This document shows positions 24,731 through 34,275 of a stretch of 44,078 nt of DNA, one piece after another. The DNA lies in the NCBI GenBank assembly GCA_020723805.1, contig DYID01000030.1, positions 1 through 44,078 of the forward strand, in the 5' to 3' direction. This DNA comes from Anaerolinea sp. Its GTDB lineage: Bacteria > Chloroflexota > Anaerolineae > Anaerolineales > Villigracilaceae. A program made the position numbers and the translations under genes. Each line of letters begins with the position of its first letter. Position 1 is the stretch's first letter. The notes below the pieces were generated by a model. That model had not been told where the DNA came from. It searched no databases and was given only the letters and a program-made list of their open reading frames with translations.

Positions 24731-26524
24731 ATGGCAAACATCCATCAATTTGACGTGGTCGTCGTCGGCGCGGGCGGGGCGGGACTCATGGCGGGTCTCT
24801 ACGCTTCGCGCACGGCAAAGACCGCCGTCATCAGCAAACTGTATCCCACCCGCTCGCACACCGGCGCGGCGCAGGGCGGCATCGGCGCGGCGCTCGGCAA
24901 CCTGGAAGAAGATCATCCCGAATGGCACACTTACGATACCGTCAAAGGCTCGGATTATCTTGGCGATCAGGACGCCATCGAGTTCATGTGCAGCGAGGCG
25001 CCGCAAGCCGTCATCGAACTCGAACACATGGGTCTGCCTTTTGACCGCACACCGGAGGGGCGCATCTCCCAGCGTCCGTTCGGCGGTCACACCAACAACG
25101 TGACCGGCAAACCCGTGCGGCGCGCCTGTCACGCCGCCGACCGTACCGGGCATATGATTCTGCAAACGCTCTACCAGCAATGCCTGAAGAACAACGTGAC
25201 TTTCTTCGATGAATATCAAGTGCTCGATTTCATCATGGTCAACGGGAGAGCCGCCGGCGTGGTGGCGGTGGAACTGGCGACGGGCGAATTGCACACCTTC
25301 CATGCCAAGGCGGTCATCTTCGCCACCGGCGGACACGGACGCATCTTTGAAGTGACCTCCAATGCCTACGCCTATACGGGCGATGGCGCCGCAATCCTCC
25401 TCCGCCGCGGCTTGCCTCTCGAAGACATGGAGTTTTTCCAATTCCATCCCACAGGCATTTACAAACTTGGCATTCTCATCACCGAAGGCGTGCGCGGCGA
25501 GGGCGGCGTGCTGATCAACGGGCTGGGCGAGCGCTTCATGCCCAAATATGCGCCGACCGTCAAGGATTTGGCTTCGCGCGATGTCATCAGCCGCGCCATC
25601 TACACCGAAATCCGCGAGGGACGCGGCGTGAACGGCAAGAACTATGTCTGGCTCGATGTGCGTCCCGAATCGGTCATCAAATACGCCGCAATGGACGGGC
25701 GCACCAACCCCGACGGCTCGCCCTACACCATCACTGCCGAGCAGGTCCTGCAAAAACTGCCGGATATCATTGATTTCTGCCGCGTGTATCTGGGGGTTGA
25801 CCCCGTGACCCAGATGATGCCCATCCAGCCGACAGCGCATTACACCATGGGCGGCATCCCGACGAACAAATTCGGCGAAGTGGTCATTGACAGCAAAAAC
25901 ACGGTCTTCCCCGGTTTGTATGCGGCAGGCGAGTGCGCCTGTGTCTCGGTGCATGGAGCGAACCGCCTCGGCACGAATTCCCTGCTCGACCTCGTCGTCT
26001 TTGGCAAGCACGCGGGGCTCAAAGCCGCCGAGTACGCCAAACATGCCGATTTCGAGCCTCTGCCTCAGGACCCCGAAGCAGAGGCAAGGGCGCAGTTCGA
26101 AGCGCTGCGGAACGGTTCCGGTAAAGAAAACGCCTTCGACATCTCCACGGAGATGAAGAAAGTCATGTTCGAGGAAGTCGGCATCTACCGCAACGAAAAG
26201 GGGATGAAACTTGCTCTCGAGAAAATTGCCGAATGGAAGGAACGCTACAAACACATCAAGGTGCGCGATACGGGACGCATCTTCAACACCGAACTGCTCA
26301 ACGCCTGGGAACTCGGCAATATGCTCGATGTGGCGGAAGTGGTGGCGGCAAGCGCATTGAACCGTCAGGAAAGCCGCGGCGGACACTCGCGCGAGGATTT
26401 CCCGAAACGCGATGACGCAAACTGGCTCAAGCACACGCTGGTCTGGAAGCAGGACGGTAAAATCAAGATTGATTACAAGCCGGTAACCATCACGAAATAT
26501 CAACCCAAGGAACGCGTTTACTAG
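24731..26524 (+). CDS. sdhA: Succinate dehydrogenase flavoprotein subunit
   Basis: This 597-aa enzyme oxidises succinate to fumarate. It has the FAD-binding [17 protein letters not shown], the covalent FAD His in [37 protein letters not shown] at the dicarboxylate site, [11 protein letters not shown] and [17 protein letters not shown]. The length is standard. It is followed after 10 bases by sdhB. Confidence 0.97.
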   Translation: MANIHQFDVVVVGAGGAGLMAGLYASRTAKTAVISKLYPTRSHTGAAQGGIGAALGNLEEDHPEWHTYDTVKGSDYLGDQDAIEFMCSEAPQAVIELEHMGLPFDRTPEGRISQRPFGGHTNNVTGKPVRRACHAADRTGHMILQTLYQQCLKNNVTFFDEYQVLDFIMVNGRAAGVVAVELATGELHTFHAKAVIFATGGHGRIFEVTSNAYAYTGDGAAILLRRGLPLEDMEFFQFHPTGIYKLGILITEGVRGEGGVLINGLGERFMPKYAPTVKDLASRDVISRAIYTEIREGRGVNGKNYVWLDVRPESVIKYAAMDGRTNPDGSPYTITAEQVLQKLPDIIDFCRVYLGVDPVTQMMPIQPTAHYTMGGIPTNKFGEVVIDSKNTVFPGLYAAGECACVSVHGANRLGTNSLLDLVVFGKHAGLKAAEYAKHADFEPLPQDPEAEARAQFEALRNGSGKENAFDISTEMKKVMFEEVGIYRNEKGMKLALEKIAEWKERYKHIKVRDTGRIFNTELLNAWELGNMLDVAEVVAASALNRQESRGGHSREDFPKRDDANWLKHTLVWKQDGKIKIDYKPVTITKYQPKERVY

Positions 26525-26534
26525 TGAGGCGAAC

Positions 26535-27239
26535 ATGCAGGTGACGCTCAAAATCTTCCGTTACAACCCCGAGACGGACAAGTCTTTCCACTACGAGACC
26601 TATACGCTCGAAGCCGAAGAGACCGACCGCATCCTCGACCTGCTCGAAAAAGTAAAAGGCTACAACGACGGCACGCTGTCGTTCCGCCGTTCGTGCGCGC
26701 ACGGCGTGTGCGGTTCGGATGCCATGCGCATCAACGGGCGCAACATGCTCGCCTGCAAGGCGCTGGTGCGCGATGTGGGCGACAAAATCACCGTCGAGCC
26801 GCTGCTCGGCTTGAAGGTGGTCAAAGACCTGATTGTGGACATGGAGCCGTTCTTCGACAATTACAAGAAGATTCTCCCCTACTTTATCAACGACTCCCCG
26901 CTTCCCGCCGACGGGAAGGAGCGCCTGCAATCGCCCGAAGAACGTGCCCGCTTCGACGAGACGACCAAGTGCATCCTGTGCGCGGCTTGCACAACCTCCT
27001 GTCCCTCATTCTGGGCAAGCGACCAGTATTACGGTCCTGCCGCGCTGGTGACTGCCCACCGCTTCATCTTCGACAGCCGCGATGAAGCCGCCGCCGAGCG
27101 TTTGCACATCATCGCCGAGACGGACGGTCTGGCGCGTTGTCACACCGCCTATAACTGCACGCTCGCCTGCCCGCGCGAGATTCACATCACGAAGGCAATC
27201 GGCGAGTTGAAACTGGCGACCATCACAGGGAAGATATAG
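26535..27239 (+). CDS. sdhB: Succinate dehydrogenase iron-sulfur subunit
   Basis: This 234-aa protein carries three clusters: [2Fe-2S] in SCAHGVCGSDAMRINGRNMLAC (Asp at the third ligand position, as in E. coli), [4Fe-4S] in CILCAACTTSCP, and [3Fe-4S] in CHTAYNCTLACP. It links the flavin to the membrane quinone site. A terminator hairpin follows. Confidence 0.96.
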   Translation: MQVTLKIFRYNPETDKSFHYETYTLEAEETDRILDLLEKVKGYNDGTLSFRRSCAHGVCGSDAMRINGRNMLACKALVRDVGDKITVEPLLGLKVVKDLIVDMEPFFDNYKKILPYFINDSPLPADGKERLQSPEERARFDETTKCILCAACTTSCPSFWASDQYYGPAALVTAHRFIFDSRDEAAAERLHIIAETDGLARCHTAYNCTLACPREIHITKAIGELKLATITGKI

Positions 27240-27268
27240 AATTCGGCAAGCGGTAAATGGTAATTGAC

Positions 27269-27303
27269 AAGCCGTATCTGCGAGGATGCGGCTTATTTTT
27301 TTC
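27269..27303 (+). terminator. Terminator after sdhCDAB
   Basis: aagccgtatc (27269-27278) pairs with gatgcggctt (27285-27294) with one mismatch, followed by ATTTTTTTCT. It sits between sdhB and the convergent cupin gene. Confidence 0.85.
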
Positions 27304-27665
27304 TAGCACCCCTCTCCCACAATCGTAATCTTGTCTTCCTTGTTGGGGATGATGCACAGGAACTCGAACGGCTCCTCGCCGGTGTTTTCGTATGAATGCA
27401 CTGCACCTTCGGGGATGAAGACGACATCTCCCGCGCGGACGTGGTAGGTCTCCTCGCCAATGGTGATGACCGCCTCGCCGCGCAGGACGTATTGCTCGTG
27501 CTCTACCGTGTTGGTATGGCGCGGCATCCCGCCGCCCGGCTGCATGGAGAACTTTCGCAGGGCGAAATTCGGTCCCTCCTGAGAAGAGATGAGCACCTGA
27601 ATGGTCGTATCTTTGCCGGCAAGGACGGGCTTGGCTTCCACTTCGTGAGAATGTTTGACGGGCAT
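27303..27665 (-). CDS. Single-domain cupin protein
   Basis: This 120-aa small beta-barrel protein has the cupin metal motif 1 (MPRHTNTVEHEQYVLRGEA, two His and a Glu) and motif 2 (AGDVVFIPEGAVHSYEN). The substrate is unknown; such proteins range from dioxygenases and isomerases to ligand sensors. Start ATG 27665 follows GGAGGTCACC. The 73-base gap upstream to the PP2C gene contains a pyrimidine/purine heptamer inverted repeat (27688-27731). Confidence 0.88.
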   Translation of the reverse strand: MPVKHSHEVEAKPVLAGKDTTIQVLISSQEGPNFALRKFSMQPGGGMPRHTNTVEHEQYVLRGEAVITIGEETYHVRAGDVVFIPEGAVHSYENTGEEPFEFLCIIPNKEDKITIVGEGC

Positions 27666-27687
27666 GGTGACCTCCGGGATAGGCTTT

Positions 27688-27731
27688 TTCTTTCCTCTTT
27701 CGTTACTCAGGAAAGAAGAAAGAGGAAAGAA
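27688..27731. repeat. Heptamer-type inverted repeat tttctttcctctttc / gaaagaagaaagagg
   Basis: A polypyrimidine tract is followed by its near complement after about 10 bases. Similar tracts occur at 22382-22432 and 38646-38700, and one lies inside pyrC at 18515-18543. This marks a dispersed repeat family. Confidence 0.8.
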
Positions 27732-27738
27732 GCGATGC

Positions 27739-28836
27739 TCATGGCTTGGGCGTATTCGTGGGCCAGGGCGTGAGCGTGGGGGTGGGCGAAGGGAGGATGA
27801 CCTCCGGCGCGGCGGTGAAGGTAAAGGTCGGCGGGGGCGGCACGGTCTCGGTTGCGGCGGCGGGGGAAACGGTAGGGGTGGCGGTCACTGCCGCGGCGCG
27901 GCGGAGCAGGTTGAAGGTCAGGAGCGAAGCGACAACCAAAAAGAACAACAGGCTGGCGAAAATTCCCACCGCCCACGGAATCCACTTCCAGTTTCGCCGG
28001 CGGGGGGCGTTGTGCGGTTTGAAATCGGGCGGGACGCCAATCAGGATGACGGTGATGTTGTCGAAGCCGCCGCGTTCGTTGGCAAGGTTGACCAGCGCAC
28101 GGCTGGCTTCCTTCAGGCTGGGGCGCGTGCGCACGATTTCGAGAATTTCGTCGTCCCACACCATGTCGGTCAGACCGTCGGTGCAGAGCAGGAGGACATC
28201 GTTGGGCTGGATTTCGACGCCCTGATTGTTTTCGGCGTGATGTGCGCCCTCGCCGTCGAACAGGTTGAGGCGGAAGTCGGGTTCGGGCGGGACGGGCGAT
28301 CCCAGGTAACGGCGGATGACGTGCACGTTGGGATGGTCGCGCGCCAGTTCGGGTTTGAGGATGCCCTTTTCGATGGCTTCCTGCACCCAGGAATGATCCA
28401 CCGTCAACTGTTGGATGCGTCCGCTGCGCAGCAGGTAAATGCGCGAGTCGCCCACGTAGGCGGTGTAGAGTTTGTTGTCAATGATCCAGGCAATGGCGCA
28501 GGTGGCGCCCATGCCTTGCAGGTTTTCGTTTGCGGCGGAATGAGAGGCGATGGCGCTGCTGGCTTCGTTGATTGCCTGTTCGATGATGTGCCGCGAGAAT
28601 TTGCCGTCGCCCCGCGCCACGCTTTGCATGATGTGGTTGACCGCCAGTTCCGCCGCCACCTCCCCGCCTTTATGCCCGCCGATGCCGTCTGCTAGCACGG
28701 CAAACAGCACCGGTGTGTGATCCTTTTCGCTCACACGGAACGAAGCCACCGCATAACGGTCCTCGTTGTTCTTGCCCGTCATGCCCGGATGGCTGTATGC
28801 TTCGACGTTCAGGTGTGCGCGTGATGTGCGAATCAT
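27739..28836 (-). CDS. PP2C-family protein phosphatase with membrane helix and outer Thr/Pro tail
   Basis: This 365-aa protein begins with the phosphatase domain (residues about 8-255): GKNNEDRYA, LADGIGGHKGGEVAAE, YVGDSRIYLLR, CTDGLTDMV and ERGGFDNITVILI, the acidic residues that hold the two metals. A basic patch RRRNWKW precedes a membrane helix (about 280-303), and the last 60 residues are Thr/Pro-rich and probably extracytoplasmic. It should remove phosphate from Ser/Thr of proteins phosphorylated by kinases such as the one at 9259. It follows the VWA/FHA gene after 9 bases. Confidence 0.93.
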   Translation of the reverse strand: MIRTSRAHLNVEAYSHPGMTGKNNEDRYAVASFRVSEKDHTPVLFAVLADGIGGHKGGEVAAELAVNHIMQSVARGDGKFSRHIIEQAINEASSAIASHSAANENLQGMGATCAIAWIIDNKLYTAYVGDSRIYLLRSGRIQQLTVDHSWVQEAIEKGILKPELARDHPNVHVIRRYLGSPVPPEPDFRLNLFDGEGAHHAENNQGVEIQPNDVLLLCTDGLTDMVWDDEILEIVRTRPSLKEASRALVNLANERGGFDNITVILIGVPPDFKPHNAPRRRNWKWIPWAVGIFASLLFFLVVASLLTFNLLRRAAAVTATPTVSPAAATETVPPPPTFTFTAAPEVILPSPTPTLTPWPTNTPKP

Positions 28837-28845
28837 AAAAGCGGA

Positions 28846-30741
28846 TTATTTATGCGGAACGACCCTCGGTTCGGACTCCGCCGCAGGCTGGCTCAGGTCG
28901 AAGCGGTAGTACATCATCCCGAAGTGAATCCTGTCTCCGTGCTTCAGGCGGACGCCCTCGCGCGTGACCGGTTCGTAATTCAGCCATGTGCCTGCCACCG
29001 AGCCGTGATCCATGAGCAGGAAATTTCCATCTCCCATGCGGCGGATGCGGGCGTGCAAAGGAGAAATGGACGGGTCATCCAGCACGTGCATGGATTGTAC
29101 CGGATCGGCGCCAAACGTGGTCTCCTTTTCGAGCAGGGGAATGGGCGAGGCGCTGGCGGGTTCCCCGCCGTCCTTCAAGCGGACGAGGTAGGCGGGCGCG
29201 GCAGGCACGCGGGTTTGCCGCAGGTTCATCCACCCGAAGCGGGAGGAGGCTTTTGCCTTTTTGGGCGGAAGGGGTGACTCTGTCAGCGCAGGCACAGGCT
29301 GGGTCAGCGGGTCTTCTTTGGCGCGGCGGGCTTTTTTGCGGCGGCTTTCCGGCAGGTTCTTCGCGCGGCTGCGTATCAAAACCGCCAGCAGGGCAAACCC
29401 TGCCAGGAGGGTCGCGCCGAAAATCAGATGGGAGCGATACCGAATCAGGAACACTTCCAAGCCGCCGGGCGGGTGAATGACCGTGAAGGTGACGGGGATG
29501 GCAATGCTCGACTTTGTCAGACCGAGCGCATCCTCCGCCTCGACGACGATTTGGTGCTGTCCGCTTTCGGTGAAGGCGCTCAAATCCCACACAAACTGGT
29601 CGAAGGGTTCTTTGGTGTTTTCGGCGGCAACCTGACCGTCCACATAGAGCGTCGTGCGGACGAGGTCGCGCGGATGTCCGTCGGGAAATTCGACGATGAT
29701 TTCGATGACCTCCTGGGAAGGCTCGAGGATGTCTGGGTTGTAGGGGTCGTCGGCGGGAGGCTGGCGGGTGATTTGCAGCGGCGGCGTGACGAAGATGGGG
29801 TTGGGCGGCTGAACGTCCACGCTGAAGGTCGAGTCTGCCGCACTGATGACCGTCTCGCCGGCTTTGAAGTCGAAGCGGAGCGTGTGTTCGCCGGGAGTGT
29901 TGAGCGCCGAGGTGTACTTGATTTCATAGATGGAGCGCAGTGGGGCGAAGTACTCGTCCAGGCTGGGGAAGGGTTCATTGCGGGAAAAGGCGAAGAACTG
30001 CCCGCCGCTCTGCTGGGCAAGCAGTTTGAAGGCGTTGGCGCTGGGCGAGAGGAATTGAGTCTCCGCCTCCACGAACCAGACGAAAACGCGGATTTTTGAT
30101 TCCACAGCGCGCTGGATGAGCGGCGCAATGCTGTTATCTATGTTGGGGTCGTTCAGCGCGGGGGTGATGAACAGCACGGCGCGTTTCATGCCGGGCTCCG
30201 GCGTCGGCGCGCTGACCGTATCCAGCGCGATGGCGAGGGTTTGCAGGTTGGGCGTGGAGTTGCGGAAGTCGGGCTTGAAGGCGTTCAGGCTCACGAGCCA
30301 GTCGTTCACGCCGGCGTGGTTGATGAGTGACCCGGAGAGCGAGACTAGACTAAAATCGTCGCGGGAATCCTGCGGCTGCGCCTCCGCCCACCGGCGCAGC
30401 GCCTCCACCACGCGCTCGAAGCGGGAAATGCCGGTTCCGTCGCGGATGCCCAGCGGCGGTCCGGGGTTGACGGCGGTCACCACCTGCACCGGCACATCCA
30501 CCTCGCGGAGCGAGACGGCGGGGCGTTCCTGCCCATCCTCATAGATAATTACATCCGCCGCTTTGAGACCGGACACGAAACTGCCGTCTGCGCCGTACAC
30601 ATCCACCAGCGCCGAGATTTGCGGAAAGTTCGACGCGTCAATGCGTGCGGTTTCCGCGGAGGCGGCGCTTTGAGCGTGGACGAAGGTGCGGGTCCCAGCC
30701 AGCAGGCTGAGGGTAAGGAGGAAGCGGATCAGTTTACGCAT
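28846..30741 (-). CDS. Membrane VWA-like / FHA phosphopeptide-binding protein
   Basis: This 631-aa protein has a signal peptide (MRKLIRFLLTLSLLAGT to VHAQS), an outer VWA-related domain (residues about 40-290; ADVIIYEDGQERPAVSLREVD, FSLVSLSG, RAVLFITPALND), beta domains to about 430, a membrane helix (about 440-458, HLIFGATLLAGFALLAVLI) and a cytoplasmic FHA domain (about 545-615; DDPSISPLHARI, GSVAGTWLN, LKHGDRIHFG). The expected metal motif of VWA domains is replaced by TAVNPGPPLG, so the MIDAS is probably lost. FHA binds phosphothreonine, which would connect outer sensing to Ser/Thr kinase signalling. Its start overlaps the upstream gene by 8 bp. Confidence 0.9.
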   Translation of the reverse strand: MRKLIRFLLTLSLLAGTRTFVHAQSAASAETARIDASNFPQISALVDVYGADGSFVSGLKAADVIIYEDGQERPAVSLREVDVPVQVVTAVNPGPPLGIRDGTGISRFERVVEALRRWAEAQPQDSRDDFSLVSLSGSLINHAGVNDWLVSLNAFKPDFRNSTPNLQTLAIALDTVSAPTPEPGMKRAVLFITPALNDPNIDNSIAPLIQRAVESKIRVFVWFVEAETQFLSPSANAFKLLAQQSGGQFFAFSRNEPFPSLDEYFAPLRSIYEIKYTSALNTPGEHTLRFDFKAGETVISAADSTFSVDVQPPNPIFVTPPLQITRQPPADDPYNPDILEPSQEVIEIIVEFPDGHPRDLVRTTLYVDGQVAAENTKEPFDQFVWDLSAFTESGQHQIVVEAEDALGLTKSSIAIPVTFTVIHPPGGLEVFLIRYRSHLIFGATLLAGFALLAVLIRSRAKNLPESRRKKARRAKEDPLTQPVPALTESPLPPKKAKASSRFGWMNLRQTRVPAAPAYLVRLKDGGEPASASPIPLLEKETTFGADPVQSMHVLDDPSISPLHARIRRMGDGNFLLMDHGSVAGTWLNYEPVTREGVRLKHGDRIHFGMMYYRFDLSQPAAESEPRVVPHK

Positions 30742-31642
30742 TCGCCTCGCTGACGAGGGGGGCGTCCGCCTGCTTGGAGCGGGTCAGACGCAGGTAGGTG
30801 AGGGCGTATGCCGCCTTGAGGAAAGTCACGCCGACGCCCTGTACCAACACCATGACCGGGAACATAAACAGAGTGATGCCGCCAATGAAGAGCATGACGA
30901 CGCGCATGTCGGGCGCGGAACCGTCCGTGAGGATCGGCAGATAGAAGAAGGGAAACATGAACGGCACGGTGAAGAGCCCGCCGAGCAGGCTGATGGCAAA
31001 GTACACGATGAACGAAATCAACAGGATGCGCCAGAAATTGGTTTTGACCAGTTCCCAGCCGCGCTGCAGGGCGGCAACCACATTGAGGTCGTCTGCGACC
31101 ACTGCCGCCAGCGCCTCCTCGATGAAACCATAGACCACCAGCGAAAGCGGGTAGAGGAGGATGATGAACGGCTGAATGCAGAGGAACCCCAGCCCCATGG
31201 TGATCACACCAAACAGGGTCATGCACCCTAAGAAGACCAGAACGGCAAGCGAGAAAATGACGCTGGTCAGGAACGTGACCCCCAACACTTTCAGCCAGTA
31301 TTTCTGCCCGCCGTCGAATAAGGCGCGCACGCCCAGTTTTTCCTCGCCGCCTTCCGCACGCAAAACGCCCCACGTGACGGACGCAGAGGAGATGCCATAC
31401 AGGACGAAACTCAGCAGGCTGATGACAATCGTCCCAACGAAGAAAAAGACGAAAAAGAGCGGCTCCTCCAGAAAGCGGGGCGGACCATACGCATCGAAGT
31501 CCACAAAGAGGAACGGCAACAAGAACAGCGGGATGAAAAACATGCCCGCCAGCGCCGGCAGGGCGCTGAACAGCCACAGCATTTTATGCTTCCATGTGAT
31601 CTGACCCGCGCGGGTCAACACTTCGCCGAAATCGAAATTCAT
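30734..31642 (-). CDS. Multi-pass membrane protein of unknown function
   Basis: This 302-aa protein starts with a short amphipathic segment (FGEVLTRAGQITWKHKMLWL), common in DUF7544/GDPD-membrane-domain-like proteins, followed by about six hydrophobic helices. A cytoplasmic RGWELVKTNFWRIL segment recurs in that broad group. There are no catalytic motifs. ATG 31642 follows GAGGTGAAAG. It is the first gene of the operon with the VWA/FHA and PP2C genes, so it may localise or support that signalling complex. Confidence 0.8.
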   Translation of the reverse strand: MNFDFGEVLTRAGQITWKHKMLWLFSALPALAGMFFIPLFLLPFLFVDFDAYGPPRFLEEPLFFVFFFVGTIVISLLSFVLYGISSASVTWGVLRAEGGEEKLGVRALFDGGQKYWLKVLGVTFLTSVIFSLAVLVFLGCMTLFGVITMGLGFLCIQPFIILLYPLSLVVYGFIEEALAAVVADDLNVVAALQRGWELVKTNFWRILLISFIVYFAISLLGGLFTVPFMFPFFYLPILTDGSAPDMRVVMLFIGGITLFMFPVMVLVQGVGVTFLKAAYALTYLRLTRSKQADAPLVSEANA

Positions 31643-31654
31643 GCTTTCACCTCG

Positions 31655-31760
31655 TCAATCATCAATCATCAATCATCAATCGCCAATCGCAAATCGCCAA
31701 TCCAAAATCTAAAACCCAAAATCTAAAATCTAAAATCCCAAATCCAAAATCCCAAATCCC
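31655..31760. repeat. Heptamer tandem tract between guaA and the membrane-protein operon
   Basis: Successive blocks of atcatca/tcaatca, then atcgcca/aatcgca and then aaatcta/aaatccc run through the whole gap with a 7-base rhythm. They encode nothing and resemble cyanobacterial short tandem heptamer repeats. Confidence 0.9.
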
Positions 31761-31761
31761 C

Positions 31762-33321
31762 TCACTCCCATTCGATGGTGGCGGGCGGTTTGCTCGTAAT
31801 ATCATACACCACGCGGTTAATCCCGTCCACTTCGTTCACGATGCGGTTCGCCACCCGCGCCAGCAAATCGTGCGGCAGGCGCGCCCAGTCGGCGGTCATA
31901 AAATCCTCGGTCGTCACCGCGCGGATGACCGCCGCCTCCTGATACGTGCGCTGGTCGCCCATCACGCCCACCGAACGCACGGGCAGCAGCACGACGAACG
32001 CCTGCGATGTCTCTGCGCTCTTCCCCAAAAAGCCCGCTTTGGACAACTCCTCGAGCAGGATGGCATCCGCCGCCCGCAGACGTTCCACACGCTCGCGCGT
32101 CACCTCCCCGAGACAGCGCACGGTCAGCCCCGGACCCGGAAACGGCTGCCGCCAAACCAGCCTTTCCGGCAGCCCCAGCGCTTCTCCCACTGCCCGCACC
32201 TCGTCCTTGAACAGATAGCGCAGCGGCTCGACCAGTTCGAACTGCATATCCTCCGGCAGTCCGCCCACGTTGTGATGCGTTTTGATTTTCTCGGCTTTGT
32301 TTCGGTCCGGCGCAGACGATTCGACCACGTCTGGGTAAATCGTTCCCTGCACGAGGAAGCGCGGCTGTCCAAGCTGCCGCGCCTGCGCCTCGAAGATGCG
32401 GATGAACTTCTCGCCGACGATTTTACGTTTTTGCTCCGGGTCGGTCACCCCTGCCAGCGCGGAGAAAAATTCATCGGAGGCATCCACGCTGATGAGTTCG
32501 GCGTGCAAATGGTCTCGAAATGCCGCGGCGACCTGCGCCCCTTCGTCTTTCCGCATCAGTCCCGTATCCACGAAGACCGCCACGAGTTGATCGCCGACCG
32601 CCTTGTGTACCAGCGCCGCCGCCACCGAAGAATCCACGCCGCCCGAAACCGCCGCCAGCACGCGCGGTCCCTGAGCCTTGTCGAAGGGATCCCTGCCCAC
32701 CTGCCTGCGGATGCGCTCCACCGCTTCTTCGATGATGGATTGAGGCGTCCAGTTGGGCTTTGCCCCGCAGACCTCGGTCACGAACCGCCGGAGCAGTTTG
32801 TCTCCGTTGGGGGTGTGATGCACTTCCGGGTGAAACTGCACGCCGAAGTATTTGCGTTTCATGTCGCCCATCGCTGCCAGCGGACTGTTGCCCGAGCGCG
32901 CCAGCGCGATGAACCCCTCGGGCAGTTTGGTGATGCGATCGCCGTGCGACATCCACACTTTGCAAATGCCCTCCAGCAGGGTGCCGGGCAGGTTAAGTTC
33001 GATTTCGGCGGGACCGTATTCCCGTTTGGCAGAGGCATCCACCTGACCGCCCAGGGCGTGAGTCAGCGCCTGCATCCCGTAGCAGATGCCGAGGATGGGC
33101 AGTCCTGTTTTGAAGATGAAATCCTGAATGTACGGGGCGTCTTGTTCGTACACCGATTTGGGTCCACCGGAGAGGATGAAGCCCTTGGGGTTGATGGCGA
33201 GTATTTTTTCCATGGGCGCATCCCACGGGAACAACTCGCAATAGACATGCGCCTCGCGCACGCGCCGCGCGATGAGTTGCGCGTATTGGGAACCGAAATC
33301 CAAAATTGCAATTGAGTCCAT
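31762..33321 (-). CDS. guaA: GMP synthase (glutamine-hydrolysing)
   Basis: This 519-aa enzyme makes GMP from XMP. The N-terminal glutaminase has GICYGMQ with the catalytic Cys and FHPEVHHT. The ATP pyrophosphatase domain has the P-loop [12 protein letters not shown], and the C-terminal dimerisation domain ends [12 protein letters not shown] 33321 was chosen because [19 protein letters not shown] is the normal start; the upstream in-frame codons read through a gaaagtcgaaag repeat. An 8-residue insertion (DPFDKAQGP) just before the P-loop strand is encoded by a palindromic dispersed repeat at 32669-32688. Confidence 0.96.
   Translation of the reverse strand: MDSIAILDFGSQYAQLIARRVREAHVYCELFPWDAPMEKILAINPKGFILSGGPKSVYEQDAPYIQDFIFKTGLPILGICYGMQALTHALGGQVDASAKREYGPAEIELNLPGTLLEGICKVWMSHGDRITKLPEGFIALARSGNSPLAAMGDMKRKYFGVQFHPEVHHTPNGDKLLRRFVTEVCGAKPNWTPQSIIEEAVERIRRQVGRDPFDKAQGPRVLAAVSGGVDSSVAAALVHKAVGDQLVAVFVDTGLMRKDEGAQVAAAFRDHLHAELISVDASDEFFSALAGVTDPEQKRKIVGEKFIRIFEAQARQLGQPRFLVQGTIYPDVVESSAPDRNKAEKIKTHHNVGGLPEDMQFELVEPLRYLFKDEVRAVGEALGLPERLVWRQPFPGPGLTVRCLGEVTRERVERLRAADAILLEELSKAGFLGKSAETSQAFVVLLPVRSVGVMGDQRTYQEAAVIRAVTTEDFMTADWARLPHDLLARVANRIVNEVDGINRVVYDITSKPPATIEWE
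32669..32688. repeat. Palindromic dispersed repeat inside guaA
   Basis: The 20-mer ccctgagccttgtcgaaggg is a near-palindrome of a type I know from intergenic DNA of many environmental bacteria. Here it is in frame in guaA and adds FDKAQG to the protein. Confidence 0.75.
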
Positions 33322-33375
33322 GGAGAAACCCTTGTCGAAAGTTGAAAGTCGAAAGCAACCTTCGACTTTCAACGA

Positions 33376-34275
33376 TTACGATGTTATTGCCTGTCTCGCC
33401 AGCGCAATCGCGCCCAGCAGTCCGGCGCGGCTTCCCAAGCCGGGATGGACGATGAACTCGTCAATGTGGCGGGTTATGGCGGGCGATTGGACGTAGCCGT
33501 TCAAAATCTCCTGCACCTCGCGGCGGATGAGGGGAAGCAAGTCTTCGCGCCCGCCCACGCCGCCGCCGATGATGATGCGCTGAGGGGAAAAGGTGACGAT
33601 GTAGTTGACCAGCGCCAGAGCGATGTAGTGCGCCTCCAGCGCCCAGGCGGGATGATCGGGCGGGAGCGTTTCGGCGCGCTGACCCCAACGCTTCTCCAGC
33701 GCAGGACCCGATGCCAGCCCCTCGAAGCAGTCCTTGTGAAAGGGACAGGCGCCCTCGAACGGGTCGCGGACGCGGTCGTGCGGAATCAGGATATGACCCA
33801 TCTCAGGGTGGAGCAGCCCATGCAGGAGTTTGCCGTTTGCCATCATGCCGCCGCCGATGCCGGTGCCCACCGTCAGGTAGAGGAACGTGTCGAGTCCCTG
33901 CGCCGCGCCCCAGGTCCACTCGCCGAGCGCCGCGCCATTGACGTCGGTATCGAACGCGATGGGAAGGTCGAAGGCGGAACGAAGCGTCCCGACGATGTCG
34001 GCGTCCGTCCAGCCGGGCTTGGGGGTGGAGAGGATGCGTCCGTAGGTGGGTGAATCAGGATTCGCGTCGAGCGGACCGAACGAGGCAACGCCCAGAGCAG
34101 AGAGTCTGCCGAAGTCCCGTTCCGCTTCCTGGAAGAAGAGAAGGGCTCGTGTCAGCGTTTCTGCGGGGGTAGTGGTGGGGAAACGCTCTTCACGGCGAAT
34201 GTCGTCCGGCGCTGTTCCCACCGCGCAGAGGAATTTTGTCCCGCCGCCTTCGATACCGCCGAAGAGAGGTGTCAT
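33376..34275 (-). CDS. ROK-family sugar kinase, fructokinase-like
   Basis: This 299-aa protein has the ROK ATP-binding start [34 protein letters not shown] with the catalytic Asp, [13 protein letters not shown] and a zinc-binding [18 protein letters not shown]. These match Gram-positive ROK fructokinases, so phosphorylation of fructose or a similar hexose is likely. ATG 34275 was chosen because it overlaps the stop of the upstream lipoprotein gene as ATGA. guaA lies 54 bases upstream on the other side. Confidence 0.9.
   Translation of the reverse strand: MTPLFGGIEGGGTKFLCAVGTAPDDIRREERFPTTTPAETLTRALLFFQEAERDFGRLSALGVASFGPLDANPDSPTYGRILSTPKPGWTDADIVGTLRSAFDLPIAFDTDVNGAALGEWTWGAAQGLDTFLYLTVGTGIGGGMMANGKLLHGLLHPEMGHILIPHDRVRDPFEGACPFHKDCFEGLASGPALEKRWGQRAETLPPDHPAWALEAHYIALALVNYIVTFSPQRIIIGGGVGGREDLLPLIRREVQEILNGYVQSPAITRHIDEFIVHPGLGSRAGLLGAIALARQAITS

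Noticed and set aside
24257-26551. Long open frame (764 codons) antisense to sdhD/sdhA
   Set aside because: It is the complement of a high-GC, strongly biased coding gene. The sense strand encodes complete SdhA with all motifs, and the antisense product has low-complexity His/Arg/Gly character.
26690-26758. Missing Cys ligand in the SdhB [2Fe-2S] motif
   Set aside because: Asp at this position is also found in E. coli SdhB, so it is a normal variant.
31870-33315. Long open frame (481 codons) antisense to guaA
   Set aside because: GuaA on the other strand is complete and convincing; the antisense frame has no family features or ribosome site.
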